A stretch of DNA of 64,000 bases from Phaeocystidibacter luteus (GCF_008933115.1 NZ_WBVO01000004.1:124001-188000); one strand, 5' to 3'. Shown: positions 15,684 through 24,580, numbered from the stretch's first letter. A program made the numbers and translations. The notes: generated from the sequence alone by a model not told the origin.

Positions 15684-17735
15684 ATGAAACGCATTTTACT
15701 TTCCCTTTTTACGGCTGTTGTGGCGATTCCCGCAATGGCTCAGCTCGACCGCTCCGTTCGTCCAGAACCAGGTCCAGCTCGTGAACCAGAAATTGCCGAG
15801 TTTGAAGAGTTTGAACTCGACAACGGCATTCAACTCATTGTAGTTGAGAACCACAAGCTTCCGCGTGTCTCCATGCAAGTTTCTTTGGATATCGATCCAA
15901 TCTACGAAGGAGATAAAGCTGGAATGATTAGCCTAACTGGCGACCTTCTTAGCGAAGGAACCGTGAATAGAACGAAGGAACAGCTTGATGAAGAAGTTGA
16001 CTTCATGGGCGCACGCCTTTCAACCTACTCTTCTGGTGCCTTTGTTTCCGGCTTGTCGAAGTACGACGAGTCTCTCATGGGCATCCTTTCTGATGTAATC
16101 ATGAATCCACGTTTCTCAGAAGAGGCTTTTGAGAAATTGAAGCAACAGAATCTTTCTGGACTAAAGGCAAACGCCAACGATCCAGGTGCATTGATGTCTG
16201 ACCTTTGGAGCGGACGCATCTATGGTCTAGATCACGCCTACGGCGAAATCTTGACCGAAGAGAAGGTGGAGAACATCACGCTAGAAGATTGCAAGAATTA
16301 CTACAACACCTATTTCAAACCGAACATTGCATACATCGTTATCGTAGGTGATATCGATCCAGATGACGCCGAGGAAATGGTAGAAAAGTACTTTGGCGAT
16401 TGGGAAATGGGAGAAGTTCCAACCCATGATGTGTCGGTTCCGGAAGTTCCTGCAGCAACTTATGTGGCACTTCTCGACCGTCCTGCTTCTGTTCAAAGTG
16501 AGATTCGCATCGGTAACCGAGTGGTTCTTCCTGTTGGATCTGAAGACCTCGAGGCTGTTCGCCTTGCAAACATGATTCTCGGTGGAGGTTCACTTGGACG
16601 TCTTTACTTGAACATTCGTGAAGACAAGTCATTTACCTACGGTGCGTATTCTTCTATCGGTACAAACGAGCACGTTTCAACATTCGTTGCCTCTGGTGCC
16701 GTGAGAAACGAAGTAACCGACAGTGCAATCGTTGAGTTCCTCTACGAAATCAACCGCATTCGCACTGAGCTTGTATCTGAAAAAGAGCTTCAAGACGCTA
16801 AGAATTACCTAGCTGGTTCATTTGGACGTTCACTCGAGAGTGCACAAACGGTGGCAAACTTCGGATTGAACATCAAGCGTTACGGTCTTGATGAAGATTA
16901 CTACAACGATTACCTCCAGCGTCTCGATGCTGTAACCGCTGAAGACGTAAGAGCAGCTGCTCAGAAATACTTCTTGGCTGAAAACTTGACAATCGCCATT
17001 GTGGGTAAAGCATCTGAAATTGCTCCAACTTTGGATAAGTTTGGTGAGGTTCAGCGCTTCGACCGCTTCGGGATGCCTGCTGCAGCTACTGTAGCCGTTC
17101 CAGAAGGTATGACGGCAGACGACGTGATGGAAAAGTTCTACGAAAGCATTGGAGGTATGGAAGCAGTTAAGGCTGTTGAAAACTATACTGTTACAGCAGA
17201 GGCTTCTATCCAGGGGATGACAATTACGCTTACTGAAACTTGGATGGCTCCTGATATGTACAAGCAGGAAAGCATGTCGCCAATGGGTGGACAGGAGTTA
17301 ATTGTTAACGGTGACGATGTTCGCGTTATGTCAGGTGGACAAGAAGTTCCAATTACCCCGGAGCAAGCTGAGGAGTCGAAAGCAGATGCAAGTATTTTTG
17401 AGTTCGAAGATCACAGCGCAGTAAAAAAGGTATTGCAGCCTAACCTCGTAGAAGTGAATGGTCAGCAAGCATATGCGGTTGAATTCCACGACGGAGACGA
17501 TGTGACCACACATTACTTCAGCGCTGAAACTGGATACCGTATTCGTTCTTCATCACTTGCAATGGATCAAACCGGTCAAGAGGTGGTTCGCGATGTGGAC
17601 TATTCTAACTTCACCAGCGTAAATGGTATCACAATGCCTCAATCAATCATGGCTCCACTCGGGCCAATGGTAGTTGAGTTCAAAGTGACGAATATGGAGA
17701 TCAACTCAGAAAACATCGACGCATCGATGTTCTAA
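15684..17735 (+). CDS. Secreted M16-like subunit without zinc motif, with extra C-terminal domain
   Basis: 683 residues with signal peptide MKRILLSLFTAVVAIPAMAQ. Residues about 40-450 form the M16 fold. Where HxxEH is expected the sequence reads SLTGDLLSEGTVNR, so no zinc site exists. The substrate-binding R/Y region is kept (LYLNIREDKSFTYGAYS). Residues from about 470 to 683 are an additional beta-rich domain (e.g. FYESIGGMEAVKAVENYTV, then ETGYRIRSSSLAMDQTGQEVV) resembling LolA/LolB-type outer-membrane lipoprotein-sorting domains. It is the likely non-catalytic partner of the gene before it. Confidence 0.9.
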   Translation: MKRILLSLFTAVVAIPAMAQLDRSVRPEPGPAREPEIAEFEEFELDNGIQLIVVENHKLPRVSMQVSLDIDPIYEGDKAGMISLTGDLLSEGTVNRTKEQLDEEVDFMGARLSTYSSGAFVSGLSKYDESLMGILSDVIMNPRFSEEAFEKLKQQNLSGLKANANDPGALMSDLWSGRIYGLDHAYGEILTEEKVENITLEDCKNYYNTYFKPNIAYIVIVGDIDPDDAEEMVEKYFGDWEMGEVPTHDVSVPEVPAATYVALLDRPASVQSEIRIGNRVVLPVGSEDLEAVRLANMILGGGSLGRLYLNIREDKSFTYGAYSSIGTNEHVSTFVASGAVRNEVTDSAIVEFLYEINRIRTELVSEKELQDAKNYLAGSFGRSLESAQTVANFGLNIKRYGLDEDYYNDYLQRLDAVTAEDVRAAAQKYFLAENLTIAIVGKASEIAPTLDKFGEVQRFDRFGMPAAATVAVPEGMTADDVMEKFYESIGGMEAVKAVENYTVTAEASIQGMTITLTETWMAPDMYKQESMSPMGGQELIVNGDDVRVMSGGQEVPITPEQAEESKADASIFEFEDHSAVKKVLQPNLVEVNGQQAYAVEFHDGDDVTTHYFSAETGYRIRSSSLAMDQTGQEVVRDVDYSNFTSVNGITMPQSIMAPLGPMVVEFKVTNMEINSENIDASMF

Positions 17736-17762
17736 TCTGAAGATCTTATAGAGTTATGGAAA

Positions 17763-17787
17763 GGTCACCCTCGGGTGGCCTTTTTTA
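17763..17787 (+). terminator. Rho-independent terminator between convergent genes
   Basis: GGTCACCC and GGGTGGCC (17763-17780) pair around a 2-nt loop with one G.T pair and are followed by six T. The hairpin overlaps the last codons and stop of the convergent EamA transporter gene, so both transcripts may use it. Confidence 0.82.
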
Positions 17788-18667
17788 TTTTATTGGCATT
17801 CACCAAGTACACGCCGGTTAAGATGGCGGTTATGCCAATGATGTGTGCTGCGGTCACCACTTCGCCATCCGCAAAGCCCCAGCCAAGAGCGACAATAGGC
17901 ACCAGGTAAGTGATGCTCACCGCATATAAAGCCGAGGCCTTTTTGATGAGGTAATTGAAGAGGATAATGGCGAATCCCGTTCCCATGACACCAAGAATGG
18001 CGATATAACCCAAGCTTGCTAAAGCATCCGGATTGGTGCTTACAACGTGGATGAAATCCGTGAAAAGGATGAGGCCAAGAACGGCCGGAACGCCAACGGT
18101 CACAAGTGCGAGCAACGTGATTGTTATGGAATCGAGATGCTGAAGCTTAGCACTGATGGTGTTAATGCCAATAGAATACATAAAGCTGGCCGCTACGGTT
18201 AAAAGGGCATAGGGCCACTTATCTCCGAGTGCAACATTCTCTGATGGATTCAACATATACAATGCGCCAGCCAGGCCAATTATGATTCCAAGGACCTGTA
18301 GGACCTTAATTCTGGTGCGGAAAACAACGGCGCCAACAATCAGTGTAAACAATGGAGTCAGCGAATTCGTGATTCCTCCAATGGAAGAATCGATGTGCAT
18401 GAGAGCCCAAGCAAAGAACACATAGGGGATACCATTTCCGAAGAACCCAACAATGAGAATGGGAGCGGCATCCTTTTTCTGAAAGCGGTTCAACCTACGC
18501 CAACCCACCGCAAGGATAAAAATCGATGCATAGACGATACGAAGCAGGGCGACTTGCACACCGTCAAAGGCTACGAGACCTTTCTTCATCAAGATAAACG
18601 AACTGCCCCAAGTAAGGGCGAGCAGGAGGAAGATTCCCGCGTTGATTAGGGGCTGGTTGTTTTTCAC
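17765..18667 (-). CDS. DMT superfamily transporter (EamA domain)
   Basis: A 300-residue polytopic membrane protein with ten hydrophobic helices arranged as two EamA repeats. The first repeat begins FLLLALTWGSSFILMKKGL. The second contains GTGFAIILFNYLIKKASALYAVSITYLVPI. Such permeases export amino acids or other metabolites; the substrate is not predictable. I take the GTG at 18665-18667 as start. The open frame extends 36 bases further, but that stretch enters the hairpin array, and a TATCTTTA box lies just upstream of the GTG on the minus strand. Confidence 0.88.
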   Translation of the reverse strand: MKNNQPLINAGIFLLLALTWGSSFILMKKGLVAFDGVQVALLRIVYASIFILAVGWRRLNRFQKKDAAPILIVGFFGNGIPYVFFAWALMHIDSSIGGITNSLTPLFTLIVGAVVFRTRIKVLQVLGIIIGLAGALYMLNPSENVALGDKWPYALLTVAASFMYSIGINTISAKLQHLDSITITLLALVTVGVPAVLGLILFTDFIHVVSTNPDALASLGYIAILGVMGTGFAIILFNYLIKKASALYAVSITYLVPIVALGWGFADGEVVTAAHIIGITAILTGVYLVNANKIKKATRG

Positions 18668-18681
18668 GGGGTAAAGATAGT

Positions 18682-18890
18682 GCGCGGAGCGAAAGCTCCG
18701 CACAAGTCAACCACCTTTGGTGGGTTGAAAGGTCCGCTTGTAGCGGACAAGGCTTATCGCCTTCCGGCGAATCGCAAGATGATCCGCATTAGTCGGCAGG
18801 CTGCTTTTTTCGCAGAAAGCGAAAACTTGATAGGCTGACGCAGGAAGCCAATCCTTAATTTGCATTAGCAAATTCTTGCGCTCCGCGCCT
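18682..18890 (+). repeat. Mini-hairpin array, locus II (AAG half then CTT half)
   Basis: The left half has AAG-linked hairpins: GCGGAGC-GAAA-GCTCCGC (18684-18701), a 9-10 bp stem with a TTT loop (18706-18727), GTCCGC-TTGTA-GCGGAC, and a longer imperfect hairpin ending GGCGAATCGC. The right half has CTT-linked hairpins: AATTTGC-ATTA-GCAAATT and GCGC-TCC-GCGC. The centre (about 18780-18850) is not clearly hairpinned. Both ends touch -7-like boxes of the flanking divergent genes, TATCTTTA on the left (minus strand) and TATCTTTG on the right. It is the smallest complete AAG-to-CTT array in the window. Confidence 0.8.
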
Positions 18891-18898
18891 TATCTTTG
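18891..18898 (+). promoter_or_regulatory. -7 promoter box (TATCTTTG) for heme A synthase gene
   Basis: A perfect TAnnTTTG lies 18 bp before the ATG and directly follows the last hairpin of the array (its first T doubles as linker base). No TTTG sits at the correct -33 distance, so the array itself occupies the upstream promoter region. Confidence 0.55.
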
Positions 18899-18916
18899 CT
18901 CAAAACCAGTTACCCC

Positions 18917-19930
18917 ATGATGAAGTGGTTACGTCGACTCGTACGTCTCGAACTCGTTTTAATTTTCTTGGTCATTTTGGCTGGATCTGTCGTTCGAATG
19001 ACCGGCTCCGGAATGGGTTGTCCCGATTGGCCAAAGTGCTTCGGTTACATGATTCCACCTACCGAAGAAGCTCAAGTGCTTTGGGCTCCTGAAAAGCAGT
19101 ATCACGAGGGACAAATGATTGTGCATGAGGAAGCCATGTGGTCTGCAAATGCAGATTTCACCTCAGGGGCTGAGTACAACGCCGCTAACTGGACAAAGTA
19201 TACCAAGCACGATTACGCCATCTTTAACTCAACACATACCTGGGTTGAGTACATAAATCGACTTTTAGGAGCGGCAAGTGGCATACCGATGTTTTTGCTT
19301 TTTGTGCTTTCACTCAAGTACTTGAAGTCAAAACCACTTTACACCTTACTCGCTACTGCCGGACTGTTTCTTCTCGGATTCGAAGCTTGGTTGGGCAAGG
19401 AAGTAGTGGATGGGAATTTGATCCCTGGACAAATCACCTACCACATGCTAGGGGCATTCCTCATCGTAATCGTGCTGGTGATTTTCCTGAAACGACTCAA
19501 TCAGAACCCACGGCAGTCGCTACCATTGTCGCGCTGGTACATGTTTGCCGCTTTGTTGCTTATGCTGATTCAAGTGGTGCTGGGGACACAAGTGCGCGAG
19601 CAAGTAGATATGCTTACCAAGCAATTTGGCGAAGGGGCTAGTCGCGAAGGTTGGATTGACCAGATCGATGTACTCATCTATATTCACCGCTCGGCGTCGC
19701 TTGCCGTAACTGGATTCATAATCTACCTCTGGTGGGTGCTGAGAAAGAATGGAAAGAGTAGAAGGTACTTAAACGCCGCACTAATGATGGTTCTGGCGTC
19801 TACCGCATCTGGGGCAATTCTGTTCTATTTTGATCTGCCTAAATTTCTCCAACCGGTGCACTTGCTCCTTTCGGCGGGCATAGTCGCAACTTTGACGTGG
19901 GGCTGGGTTCGTAGACCTAAAACCGCTTAG
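18917..19930 (+). CDS. ctaA: Heme A synthase (COX15/CtaA family)
   Basis: A 337-residue, eight-helix membrane enzyme that oxidises the C8 methyl of heme O to make heme A for aa3-type oxidases. The start MMKWLRRLVRLELVLIFLVI is followed by the family signature GSGMGCPDWPKCFG. Heme-ligand histidines lie in the family positions THTWVEYINRLLGA, QITYHMLGA, IHRSASL and QPVHLLLSAG. An insertion of about 60 residues between helices 1 and 2 is typical of the COX15-like branch in Bacteroidota. An in-frame TTG 21 bases upstream lies within the promoter box and is rejected as start. Confidence 0.94.
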   Translation: MMKWLRRLVRLELVLIFLVILAGSVVRMTGSGMGCPDWPKCFGYMIPPTEEAQVLWAPEKQYHEGQMIVHEEAMWSANADFTSGAEYNAANWTKYTKHDYAIFNSTHTWVEYINRLLGAASGIPMFLLFVLSLKYLKSKPLYTLLATAGLFLLGFEAWLGKEVVDGNLIPGQITYHMLGAFLIVIVLVIFLKRLNQNPRQSLPLSRWYMFAALLLMLIQVVLGTQVREQVDMLTKQFGEGASREGWIDQIDVLIYIHRSASLAVTGFIIYLWWVLRKNGKSRRYLNAALMMVLASTASGAILFYFDLPKFLQPVHLLLSAGIVATLTWGWVRRPKTA

Positions 19931-20154
19931 AGATAAAGCGGACCCTGACCAAAATCTAGGTCGGCCAGGACGGCAATTGCATGTTCTCTAGCTTCTTTCG
20001 GCACTCGTAAAGAGAGGCTTACAGCGCCACCGTAGGCGCTAAAGGTGTGGGAGTTCAGAACGATACATGGAATACCTTCAGCTTCGAGTTTGCTTCGTGC
20101 GATGTGAGCCGTGCTCCAATCGTAGTATTCTGCTATCGTTACTTGTTGTTCCAC
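19927..20154 (-). CDS. DUF2007 domain protein
   Basis: A 75-residue small protein of the DUF2007 (putative signal-transducing) family: a ferredoxin-like unit beginning VTIAEYYDWSTAHIARSKLEAEGIPCIVLN and ending in a short Gly-Pro-Leu tail. It typically recognises two states of a partner through the exposed sheet, but no function is established. It overlaps gldD by 16 bases and shares four bases tail-to-tail with the heme A synthase gene. Confidence 0.8.
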   Translation of the reverse strand: MEQQVTIAEYYDWSTAHIARSKLEAEGIPCIVLNSHTFSAYGGAVSLSLRVPKEAREHAIAVLADLDFGQGPLYL

Positions 20155-20729
20155 GTTGTTGTTTCGATCATGCGCATTACTTCATCGGCCATAAATGCGT
20201 TGGCTGGACGAAGTGAGTCCGCATTGGGACTTGCATAAAAGTAAACAACTCCACGGAGAAAATTGTCCGTGCTATCCGTAAGAAAGAATTGAGTGGCAGT
20301 GGCAGCATCGCCGCGAAGGCTGTACATGAGGCCGTACACTTTCTGATCGCGATTCTCATAAAGCTGCTCTTGGATGCCGTCGGCTTTTACAGTGTGATTG
20401 TACGCCAACCCATGGGCTTCTTCGAGTAGGTCTTGTAGATTGTCTTTTACCGGTTTGTAGGTAAGCTGAACCTTGGCTCGCAACGAAGGGTAAACGACAT
20501 TTCCCCAGCATTCTCCGCGCATGTCCATCTCCCAAACGGCGTGCTTATTCATCTCAAAAGAATACGGACACCCTGGGTCAACCTCTGCGACTTTGTACTC
20601 CTTAGCGGGTAGGTCAATTCTCGGATAACCATAAGGGCGCGGAGATTCGTTTTCGCCGCAGGCAGTCAACATCAAACCTCCCAAAACACCAAGTACCCAA
20701 GGGTTAATCTTCATCTGTATCTTCTTCAT
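20139..20729 (-). CDS. gldD: Gliding motility lipoprotein GldD
   Basis: 196 residues. A lipoprotein signal ends LMLTAC. It is followed by the GldD hallmark region PRPYGYPRIDLPAKEY and PGCPYSFEMN. GldD is required for gliding and type IX secretion in Flavobacterium and localises to the envelope. It overlaps gldE by 26 bases (or 11 if the internal ATG at 20714 is used). The order ssb-gldE-gldD is the conserved flavobacterial arrangement, which supports the assignment strongly. Confidence 0.93.
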   Translation of the reverse strand: MKKIQMKINPWVLGVLGGLMLTACGENESPRPYGYPRIDLPAKEYKVAEVDPGCPYSFEMNKHAVWEMDMRGECWGNVVYPSLRAKVQLTYKPVKDNLQDLLEEAHGLAYNHTVKADGIQEQLYENRDQKVYGLMYSLRGDAATATQFFLTDSTDNFLRGVVYFYASPNADSLRPANAFMADEVMRMIETTTWNNK

Positions 20730-22032
20730 GTGGGTTGATGGTCACTTTAATCCGTTTGATACGGCGTTGGTCAACTGCTTCCACAGTGAACGTAAACTGG
20801 CCGTATTCCTCAACGTGACCTTTCTCTGGGAATTGTCCCGAAAGCTCTAGGAACAACCCTGCAAGTGTATCTGCATCGCCGCGGGCTTTGTCCAACGGCT
20901 CGTCAGAAATCTCAAGGACCTTGTAAAAGTCTGTAATCTGTGTCTTTCCTTCGAACACATAGTTCGCATCGTCAAGCTTCGAATAAACGAGCTCTTCAAC
21001 GTCGAATTCATCGGATATATCACCGACGATTTCTTCAATGACATCTTCTAAGGTTGCGATGCCATCGGTTCCACCAAACTCGTCTACTACAACGGCGAGG
21101 TGAATTTTGCGTTCCTGAAACTCCTTGAGAAGGTCATCAATTTTCTTGCTGCCTGGAACAAAGAATGGATCGCGAAGAAGCTCTTGCCAGTTAAAATCGG
21201 CCGGAGCGTTAATGTGTGGAAGGAGGTCTTTAATGTAGAGAACACCGACAATCACATCGGAGCTATCGCGGTAGACGGGGATTCTTGAGAATCCAGATTC
21301 ACGAACGGTGTTCATGACCGTCTCGAACGACTCGTCGATATTGAATGCCACGATATCGGTTCGCGGCTTCATGATTTGCTTGACGGTAGTAGATCCGAAT
21401 CGAACGATTCCACGGAGAATCTTTTGCTCGTCGGCGTTCGTCGACTCTTCGTCCGTAAGGTCGAGCGCTTGTTCCAACTCATCCATAGAAATACCGCCAG
21501 ACTTTTTGGGTTGCGAGAAAACGCGCCCGGTGGAGGTAAGTATATACGTGAGTGGCTTGAGGATCTTTCCAGCGGAGAGGGTTGGTCGGGCCATTAACCT
21601 CGCGAACGACAAGTTGTTGGTATTGGCGTACACCTTCGGAAGAATCTCTCCAAAGAGGAGGATGAGGAAAGTGATGGCAACGAGTTCGATGACGAATCCG
21701 AGTGTTTCGAACCCGGTAAAATCGAACATGGCATCGGTTAGGTATGTCGACAAAAGCACGATACCTATGTTGATGAAGTTGTTGTTCACCAATATGGTGG
21801 CGAGGAGTCGTTCGGGTTCGTTGAGAAGGTTGAGTATAACCTTATCTCGAGGATCTTCACTTTCGTTCAGTTCCTGTTTGTCGGTCGGTGTAAGCGAAAA
21901 GAAAGCTACTTCTGACCCAGAAACTAGAGCGGAGCCAAGCAGCAATAATCCCAAAATGATGATTGGGATGATGAGTGAGGGTTCGAAACTTACGATTGAA
22001 GCGGCAAGTATGGAACTCGGGTCGGGGTCCAA
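20704..22032 (-). CDS. gldE: Gliding motility protein GldE (CNNM/CorC-type CBS protein)
   Basis: 442 residues. An N-terminal DUF21/CNNM membrane domain has about four helices (PIIILGLLLLGSALVSGSEVAFFS at 22-45 and later segments to about 170). A CBS pair follows (MKPRTDIVAFNID..., GVLYIKDLL, VVVDEFGGTDGIATLEDVIEEIVGDI). A C-terminal CorC/HlyC domain completes it. GldE overlaps GldD in function and gene order. The start codon is a TTG; no in-frame ATG precedes the first membrane helix. Confidence 0.93.
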   Translation of the reverse strand: MDPDPSSILAASIVSFEPSLIIPIIILGLLLLGSALVSGSEVAFFSLTPTDKQELNESEDPRDKVILNLLNEPERLLATILVNNNFINIGIVLLSTYLTDAMFDFTGFETLGFVIELVAITFLILLFGEILPKVYANTNNLSFARLMARPTLSAGKILKPLTYILTSTGRVFSQPKKSGGISMDELEQALDLTDEESTNADEQKILRGIVRFGSTTVKQIMKPRTDIVAFNIDESFETVMNTVRESGFSRIPVYRDSSDVIVGVLYIKDLLPHINAPADFNWQELLRDPFFVPGSKKIDDLLKEFQERKIHLAVVVDEFGGTDGIATLEDVIEEIVGDISDEFDVEELVYSKLDDANYVFEGKTQITDFYKVLEISDEPLDKARGDADTLAGLFLELSGQFPEKGHVEEYGQFTFTVEAVDQRRIKRIKVTINPHEEDTDED

Positions 22033-22060
22033 TAGAGTAGAGTTTGGTTACAAATAGGGA

Positions 22061-22531
22061 TCAGAATGGAAGATCATCGTCATCGGATCCCGGATTGAAA
22101 TCGGCACCTTGGTCGCTAACAGGTGTTGATGCCTGTTGTTGCTGAGGTGCGGATGTCGGCGCGCTGCTTTCTGGGCGTGCGGTATTGCTTTCACCGCGAG
22201 GTGTAAGCATGGTCATATTGTCGGCTTGAATTTCGGTCGAATACTTGGTCTGACCGTCTTGATCTTGCCAAGAGCGCGTCTTGATTCGGCCTTCGATGTA
22301 CACCTTATCGCCTTTGTTGAGATACTTTTCACAAACTTCTGCAAGACCACGTCGGCCTACAACGATATTGTGCCATTCGGTAGATTCCACTTTTTGTCCT
22401 TCTCGATTCTTATAGCTCTCAGTGGTTGCAATGGGAAACTTGACCAACATGCCGCCGCCTTCGAAGTGACGAGCTTCAGGATCTTTTCCGAGGTTACCGA
22501 TGAGCATTACTTTATTAAGTGAACCAGACAT
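22061..22531 (-). CDS. ssb: Single-stranded DNA-binding protein
   Basis: 156 residues. An N-terminal OB fold (MSGSLNKVMLIGNLGKDPEARHF, WHNIVVGRRGLAEVCEKYLNKGD) is followed by a glutamine- and serine-rich disordered linker and the conserved acidic tip DDDDLPF that recruits replication and repair enzymes. It lies between mutY and gldE on the same strand, as in other flavobacteria. Confidence 0.97.
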   Translation of the reverse strand: MSGSLNKVMLIGNLGKDPEARHFEGGGMLVKFPIATTESYKNREGQKVESTEWHNIVVGRRGLAEVCEKYLNKGDKVYIEGRIKTRSWQDQDGQTKYSTEIQADNMTMLTPRGESNTARPESSAPTSAPQQQQASTPVSDQGADFNPGSDDDDLPF

Positions 22532-22568
22532 ATGTTTCTTCTAACGGGTTTCTATCAAAGGTAGCAAT

Positions 22569-23591
22569 TCAGATATCGCTACCAAGATGCAAAGGTAGAA
22601 GATTCTCATCTAGCCAACGTCGAATTGGACGAGGAAACGCAAGTTGTTGAATTTCACTCCATTTTTTCCATTCTGCATCGGTGTTTGACGGGGCGAAATC
22701 GCCCTTGACTTCTATGGGGAAGATTGAGATTTCAAGCTTTTTATGTGAGAGTAGGTGAGTGATTTTATAGGTGGGTAGGCTGCTCGTATCAGCAGACGTA
22801 AAGTTATTCTGCTCTGGGCTCCCCGGCATTAATTCGTACAATCCCTTCCATATGCTATCGGTGCCTCTTTTTCTAATAAGCAATCCAGTCTGGTTATGGA
22901 GAGCGGTATAGGAAAGGTGTTCGACTGTAGGTTTCTTCTTCTTGATCTTGATTGGGCGTTGGTCGATTACCTTGTATTCGAGCGCGAGGCATCTTGTGTT
23001 GAGCGGACAATTCTCGCAATTGGGATTTTTGGGAGAGCAAATCAGAGCCCCCAACTCCATAATGGCTTGGTTGTGCTCGGCTGCCGGTTCGTCTTTGATG
23101 ACTTCTTCGGCGATTTCACGAATGATTTTGATACCCTGAGTTGAATTGACGGGGGTATCAATATTAAAGATTCGGGCAAGAACGCGCTGAACATTGCCAT
23201 CTACTACGGCAACGGATTCATTATTTACGAAAGAGGATACGGCGGCTGCGGTGTATGGACCTACGCCAGGAACTTCTAGCCAGGTATTATAGGAAGAGGG
23301 GAAGCCGTTTTTGGCGATGAACTTAGCTCCTTTATGAAGGTTACGGGCGCGACTGTAGTAGCCGAGGCCTTCCCAGAGTTTCAGGACTTCATCTTCGCTT
23401 GCGTCGGCGAGAGATTGTACGGTGGGAAAGGTCTCTAGAAAGCGGTGGTAATAGGGGAGGCCTTGAGCGACACGAGTTTGTTGGAGAATGATTTCGGACA
23501 ACCATATGGCGTAGGGTGAGCGAGTTCTCCTCCAGGGTAAGTCTCTTCCGGAGATTCGATACCAAGAGCGTAATTCAGATGAAAGTGTCAC
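22569..23591 (-). CDS. mutY: A/G-specific adenine DNA glycosylase
   Basis: 340 residues. It removes adenine opposite 8-oxoguanine. The helix-hairpin-helix and catalytic loop read VPGVGPYTAAAVSSFV...VAVVDGNVQRVLARI, with the catalytic Asp in VVDGN. The EIILQQTRV helix is present. The [4Fe-4S] ligands lie in CSPKNPNCENCPLNTRC. The C-terminal third is the NUDIX-like 8-oxoG recognition domain. Translation starts at a GTG. It is divergent from the HU gene across 138 bp. Confidence 0.96.
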   Translation of the reverse strand: MTLSSELRSWYRISGRDLPWRRTRSPYAIWLSEIILQQTRVAQGLPYYHRFLETFPTVQSLADASEDEVLKLWEGLGYYSRARNLHKGAKFIAKNGFPSSYNTWLEVPGVGPYTAAAVSSFVNNESVAVVDGNVQRVLARIFNIDTPVNSTQGIKIIREIAEEVIKDEPAAEHNQAIMELGALICSPKNPNCENCPLNTRCLALEYKVIDQRPIKIKKKKPTVEHLSYTALHNQTGLLIRKRGTDSIWKGLYELMPGSPEQNNFTSADTSSLPTYKITHLLSHKKLEISIFPIEVKGDFAPSNTDAEWKKWSEIQQLAFPRPIRRWLDENLLPLHLGSDI

Positions 23592-23666
23592 GGAAATTAT
23601 TGTTTTTTAGGCTATTAGCTTAACTAAAAAAGCTAGACAAGGTTTAGGATTTAGAAAAAAAGGGGC

Positions 23667-23674
23667 TATATTTG
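23667..23674 (+). promoter_or_regulatory. -7 promoter box (TATATTTG) for the HU gene
   Basis: A perfect TAnnTTTG lies 55 bp upstream of the HU start. TTTA at 23643-23646 is placed 20 bp before it and could serve as the -33 element. Confidence 0.55.
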
Positions 23675-23729
23675 CGCCCTCAAATTTATACAGTACAAAC
23701 TGTCTCTAATCATTTAATTCACAGGAACA

Positions 23730-24023
23730 ATGACGAAGGCGGATATCGTTGGACGCATCTCTGACAAGACCGGCATGGAAAAAGCTGATGTTCAAGCAGT
23801 AGTAGAAGGTTTCATGCGCGAAGTTAAGAACGGTCTTGAAGCTGGAGACAACGTATACCTGCGCGGTTTTGGAAGCTTCATCATCAAGAAGCGCGCAAAG
23901 AAAACGGGTCGCAATATTTCGAAGAACACAACTTTGGTAATCCCGGCTCACTACATTCCAGCATTTAAGCCTGCGAAAGTATTTGCGGAGAGCGTGAAGG
24001 ATAAAGTTCCTGTAAAAGAGTAA
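23730..24023 (+). CDS. HU-family DNA-binding protein
   Basis: A 97-residue histone-like protein. It shows the HU/IHF dimer core (MTKADIVGRISDKTGMEKADV), the RGFGSF turn (here LRGFGSFIIKKRAKKTGRN) and the flexible DNA-binding arm with the NP/IP tip (VIPAHYIPAFKPAKVF). It bends and compacts DNA. In this phylum the gene normally precedes RNase G, as here, and is divergent from mutY. Confidence 0.95.
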   Translation: MTKADIVGRISDKTGMEKADVQAVVEGFMREVKNGLEAGDNVYLRGFGSFIIKKRAKKTGRNISKNTTLVIPAHYIPAFKPAKVFAESVKDKVPVKE

Positions 24024-24033
24024 GAGCTAGCGA

Positions 24034-24561
24034 ATGAAGATAGGTCCTATCATCGCTATTGTAGTTGCCGCTGCGGTTACGGCGTTTCTCGTTTTTTCTG
24101 ACACTTCACTAACTGAAGAGGAGGCGAACGCGAAGCGAATGGAAGCTGAGCATGCGGATCACGACCACAGTGAGCATGAAGGTGAGGATGTATCTGATCT
24201 CGATGCAAAAGTTGCTGAGGCAGTAGAGATTATCGAAACGGGAAGCAGACCACCGATGGTGGCCATTCAAATGCTTCTTGAAGTTGTTGAAGAAGATCCC
24301 GAGAATATCGGAGCGTTGATGGTGTTGGGCGACTTCTCGGTAATGTCTGGTCAGTATGAGAAAGCCGAAGGTAGATACCAGACGATTCTCGCACTAGAGC
24401 CAAACAACGATGTAGCTTTGAATAAGCTGATTGGCGTTTACACGACTACCGATAAGGTAGCTGAAGCGAAAACAGCGATACAGGGATTCTTGGAAAAGAA
24501 TAAAAATCACCCAAGGTCTGAGGAGTACAACAAGCTTCTCGAGTCACTTGGAGAACAATAA
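24034..24561 (+). CDS. Membrane-anchored TPR protein
   Basis: 175 residues with an N-terminal hydrophobic anchor (IGPIIAIVVAAAVTAFLVF), a His/Glu/Asp-rich stretch (AEHADHDHSEHEGED, about 40-54) that could bind metal, and two or three TPR units (e.g. GALMVLGDFSVMSGQYEKAEGRYQ). It starts 10 bp after HU. A TPR gene at this position between HU and RNase G is common in flavobacteria, but I know of no defined role. Confidence 0.8.
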   Translation: MKIGPIIAIVVAAAVTAFLVFSDTSLTEEEANAKRMEAEHADHDHSEHEGEDVSDLDAKVAEAVEIIETGSRPPMVAIQMLLEVVEEDPENIGALMVLGDFSVMSGQYEKAEGRYQTILALEPNNDVALNKLIGVYTTTDKVAEAKTAIQGFLEKNKNHPRSEEYNKLLESLGEQ

Positions 24562-24580
24562 TTTTTAAAACATTTCAGCT

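Noticed and set aside
23586-23729. tRNA or small RNA gene between mutY and HU
   Set aside because: Only a weak AGCTT...AAGCT-type hairpin and the promoter box are seen. No cloverleaf can be drawn.
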